Shown piece by piece: positions 6,258 through 8,268 of a DNA stretch of 8,268 nt. Made by a program: the position numbers and the translations under genes. The DNA is from Chloroflexota bacterium. GTDB taxonomy: Bacteria; Chloroflexota; Dehalococcoidia; GIF9; UBA5629. The stretch lies in contig JAPLHI010000137.1 in the NCBI GenBank assembly GCA_026389695.1, positions 1 to 8,268 on the forward strand, in the 5' to 3' direction. The notes under the pieces are model-generated. The model was not told the origin of the DNA. It saw only the letters and a program-made list of their open reading frames with translations, and made no database searches. Position 1 is the stretch's first letter; each line of letters starts with the position of its first letter.

Positions 6258-6881
6258 ATGCAAAGCAACTGGAGCCACTTTTTCGCATGTTATAACTGTG
6301 GCAATCACAATGTCATAGGAGTAAGGTCGTGCAGAAACTGCAACGCAACCCTGTATTACAACTGTCCCCATTGCCATGAGTGGGTCAACAACACGTTTTT
6401 AAATTGTCCCAAATGCGGTATGAAGCTTAATTGGCCGGACGCCGGCACATTTAGCGAAAACACCTATATCATAAATAAATCCAAATCACCTGCTGTTTTA
6501 CTATTATTCTGCAGCGTAATATTGCTCATAATTACCTTCGCCCTGATAGAAAATAATTCAAATTCAGTAAAAGCAGGCTCAACTGTGCCTACTTTTGAAG
6601 CGTTACAATCCACCTCGACAAACGATCTGCAGGAAACAAATACGTCGTATAAGCAGAAGCCTTATTCACCTGCTTCAACTCCTGCTGCTCCGACTTATAC
6701 TTATCCTAGTTCTGCGTTGTCCGATATTCAAGATACGTCTTCGCCCTCCGATATAGTTATTATGCAGCCGTCCGGTACCGGTACAAGCACCTATGTCCCA
6801 ACCGGCAGTTCCTATCTAAACACTGTATATCCCGGATGGGGACGTTGCAGCGGCGGCAGGTGCAGCGCCATGACTCAATAA
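6258..6881 (+). CDS. Membrane protein with double zinc-ribbon N-terminus and Ser/Thr/Pro-rich outer part
   Basis: This is a 207-residue protein from the ATG at 6258. The GTG at 6255 would add one residue (numbering here counts the GTG as 1). Four CxxC pairs lie at C12/C15, C26/C29, C37/C40 and C51/C54, giving two zinc ribbons as in DZR-type proteins. One membrane helix at about 79-98 follows the basic stretch NKSKSP, predicting zinc ribbons in the cytoplasm and the rest outside. Residues 100-190 are rich in Ser, Thr and Pro with Tyr. The tail, GWGRCSGGRCSAMTQ, has two cysteines five residues apart. No enzyme motif is visible. Cytoplasmic zinc ribbons on membrane proteins often serve in protein or nucleic-acid contacts, so a sensing or assembly role is possible (inference). 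It is divergent from the large envelope protein and likely co-regulated. The exact function is not recognised. Confidence 0.85.
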   Translation: MQSNWSHFFACYNCGNHNVIGVRSCRNCNATLYYNCPHCHEWVNNTFLNCPKCGMKLNWPDAGTFSENTYIINKSKSPAVLLLFCSVILLIITFALIENNSNSVKAGSTVPTFEALQSTSTNDLQETNTSYKQKPYSPASTPAAPTYTYPSSALSDIQDTSSPSDIVIMQPSGTGTSTYVPTGSSYLNTVYPGWGRCSGGRCSAMTQ

Positions 6882-6938
6882 TATCCAGCGCTACACGCAT
6901 TGTCTTACATCAACCAGACTGTGTGGAAAAAGCCTAAC

Positions 6939-6945
6939 AAGGAGA
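6939..6945 (+). promoter_or_regulatory. Ribosome binding site of the dehydrogenase gene
   Basis: AAGGAGA lies 5 bases before the ATG at 6951. It supports that start over the TTG at 6900, which would add 17 residues ahead of the standard MKAAVFYG beginning of medium-chain dehydrogenases. Confidence 0.85.
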
Positions 6946-6950
6946 AAACA

Positions 6951-8105
6951 ATGAAGGCAGCCGTATTTTATGGTGCAAAAAATTTTAAGGTAGAGACACT
7001 CGACGTCCCCAAGATCGAAGCGACGGATATCCTGATTAAAGTCAAAGCCTGCGGAGTCTGCGGCTCGGACCTGCATGCATACAAAGAGGGAATATTCAGC
7101 CGTCCGGGCTTTGTGATGGGCCATGAGCTGGCGGGTGAGGTAGTGGAGGTCGGCAAACAGGTAAAAGGCATCAAGTTGGGCGACCGCGTGGTCCCGCTGC
7201 AGTTCGGGCTGGAACTGGCGGGTGGATCATGCGGCAAGTGCTTCTGGTGCCTGCGAGGTCAGCCGCAGTGGTGTCCTTCCGTCGGCCACAAACCGTGCGG
7301 TGAATGCGACTACTGCAAGTCGGGCAAGTTCTGGATGTGCGATAAAATGCAGCGCCATATGTTGATTGGATACAGCAGAAACGGCGGTTATGCCGAGTAT
7401 GCGTTTGTTCCGGATGCCGTCGTTGACAAGAACGTATTCAAAATTCCCGCCAACATAAGCTTTGAGGAAGCGTCGTTTTTTGACCCGCTCTCGGGAGCGT
7501 ATAAATGGGTAAGGCTGGCAGACCCCAAGCCGTTTGAAACAGGCGTGGTCACTGGGCTGGGCACAATCGGACTGACGGTGATGCAGGTACTGAAACTTTA
7601 CGTATCCAAGGTAATAGTTTCCGACGTCTCTGAGAAGCGTTTAAAGCTGGCCCAAGAGCTCGGCGCGGATGTGGTAATCAATGCCGCCAGGGAGAACCCG
7701 CTGGAGCGGGTAATCGAATTGACCGGCACAGGGCGCAGCTTCAGCGGCAAAGGCGGCGGCTGCGTCGATATCGTCATGGAATGTTCCGGGGTAGCAAAGG
7801 TCCTGCAGCAGGCAATCGAAATGACCCGTACCGGAGGCCGGATTGTTGCGGTAGGACTGTTCGAGGAGGATGTACCCATAAACGTGAACCACATAATTCA
7901 CAAGCAAATCAGCCTGATCAGTTCCTTCCTGCCGGGCAAGGGGGCACCGAGCAAGGAAATCAAAGAATCGATAAAACTGCTGGCCGAAGGCAAGGTGAAA
8001 GTTAAACCGCTCATCTCCCATGAGTTCCCGGTAGATCAGATTATGGAAGCCTTCGAAATTCAAACGAAGGCTGATGAGTCGGTTAAGGTAATAGTCAAGC
8101 CGTAG
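6951..8105 (+). CDS. Zinc-dependent medium-chain alcohol dehydrogenase with doubled structural zinc lobe
   Basis: This 384-residue NAD(P)-dependent dehydrogenase belongs to the polyol/butanediol/threonine dehydrogenase branch of the medium-chain superfamily. The catalytic-zinc region shows C37 in CGVCGSDLH and H58-E59 in GHE. D178 in FFDPLSGAY is the likely third ligand. Most relatives have Glu there; Asp is used by glutathione-independent formaldehyde dehydrogenase. The Rossmann motif GLGTIG is at 202-207, and D225 ending strand beta-2 (VIVSD) favours NAD over NADP. The structural zinc lobe is present twice: C94, C97, C100, C108 and C116, C119, C122, C130, both C-x2-C-x2-C-x7-C with a 22-residue period. 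The start is fixed by a good Shine-Dalgarno sequence. The gene lies 69 bp after the zinc-ribbon gene on the same strand, but no functional link is evident. The substrate cannot be named. Confidence 0.92.
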   Translation: MKAAVFYGAKNFKVETLDVPKIEATDILIKVKACGVCGSDLHAYKEGIFSRPGFVMGHELAGEVVEVGKQVKGIKLGDRVVPLQFGLELAGGSCGKCFWCLRGQPQWCPSVGHKPCGECDYCKSGKFWMCDKMQRHMLIGYSRNGGYAEYAFVPDAVVDKNVFKIPANISFEEASFFDPLSGAYKWVRLADPKPFETGVVTGLGTIGLTVMQVLKLYVSKVIVSDVSEKRLKLAQELGADVVINAARENPLERVIELTGTGRSFSGKGGGCVDIVMECSGVAKVLQQAIEMTRTGGRIVAVGLFEEDVPINVNHIIHKQISLISSFLPGKGAPSKEIKESIKLLAEGKVKVKPLISHEFPVDQIMEAFEIQTKADESVKVIVKP

Positions 8106-8136
8106 CCAGGTCTACACAAAATAGCGTATGGTTTAA

Positions 8137-8154
8137 CCGGAGAGGCGAATCCGG
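8137..8154. repeat. Short hairpin downstream of the dehydrogenase gene
   Basis: CCGGA (8137-8141) and TCCGG (8150-8154) form a 5-bp stem with an 8-base loop, 31 bp after the stop. There is no T-run, so at most it is a weak or factor-dependent terminator. The remaining sequence to 8268 shows no supported gene. Confidence 0.25.
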
Positions 8155-8268
8155 AGCTAAGTGCACCCGACATTTCGTATAAACCCCACCCTGTAACTGA
8201 CTATTTCTGCTCTGGAGGCCGGCCTGTCTACCGACTATCCTCTATCTTGGTTTTATCTTTTTCTAGAT

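Noticed and set aside
7641..8063. Minus-strand ORF of 140 codons inside the dehydrogenase gene
   Set aside because: It is antisense to an intact Rossmann-fold region, has no motif, and arises from codon bias of the real gene.
8216..8225. Perfect palindrome AGGCCGGCCT near the window end
   Set aside because: Ten bases without a loop cannot form a useful hairpin, and nothing nearby supports an operator.
8228..8266. Possible C-terminal tail of a minus-strand gene entering from the right (LEKDKTKIEDSR then stop)
   Set aside because: Twelve residues at the window edge are too few to support a gene; sequence beyond 8268 would decide it.
1..8268. Defence system, mobile element, CRISPR array or phage cluster
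   Set aside because: I looked for repeats with spacers, transposase or integrase motifs, nuclease, helicase or toxin-antitoxin patterns, and found none; the genes are metabolic or envelope-related.

Overview
The window looks like ordinary bacterial chromosome of moderate GC content, with AT-richer intergenic stretches. It holds one 5'-truncated gene and seven complete genes. The mix suggests an anaerobic, probably uncultured environmental bacterium. It includes a single-domain flavin/Fe-S oxidoreductase of the Old Yellow Enzyme (OYE) class, a zinc-dependent medium-chain dehydrogenase, and large secreted proteins with Ig-like domains and Ser/Thr/Pro-rich linkers. A Chloroflexota (Dehalococcoidia-like) origin is my best guess, but it rests on general resemblance and was not tested by any search. 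I see no rRNA, tRNA, CRISPR array, insertion sequence, phage gene or recognisable defence system.

Layout. Bases 1-372 are the C-terminal end of a surface protein with tandem Ig-like domains. Bases 535-1587 encode an OYE-family oxidoreductase that appears to have lost an internal block carrying the HxxH substrate-binding motif. Bases 1713-2567 and 2617-3315 form a probable two-gene unit: a PIG-L/LmbE zinc deacetylase and a PlsC-type acyltransferase. It is driven by a good sigma-70-like promoter so close to the first start codon that the mRNA should be nearly leaderless. Bases 3426-3584 encode a 52-residue two-helix membrane protein of the lmo0937/DUF5670 type. Bases 3585-3927 hold no convincing gene but contain two inverted-repeat structures.

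The second half centres on a divergent pair. A 735-residue minus-strand envelope protein has ZU5-like, membrane, transglutaminase-like and Ig-like parts, then a Pro-rich linker and an unknown C-terminal domain. A 208-residue plus-strand protein has four zinc-knuckle CxxC pairs, one membrane helix and a Ser/Thr/Pro-rich outer part. Their 119-bp intergenic region carries three copies of the half-site ATATTTG (two direct, one inverted), which looks like a shared operator. The plus-strand promoter has an extended -10 and again predicts a leaderless mRNA. The last gene, 6951-8105, is a zinc-dependent dehydrogenase whose four-cysteine structural zinc lobe is present twice in tandem with identical spacing.

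How the genes may work together. The deacetylase/acyltransferase pair could act in glycolipid or envelope lipid synthesis. The divergent pair probably makes co-regulated envelope proteins. The two oxidoreductases are not linked to each other by the sequence. The strongest oddities are the OYE deletion, the doubled zinc lobe, the shared operator array and the leaderless promoters.
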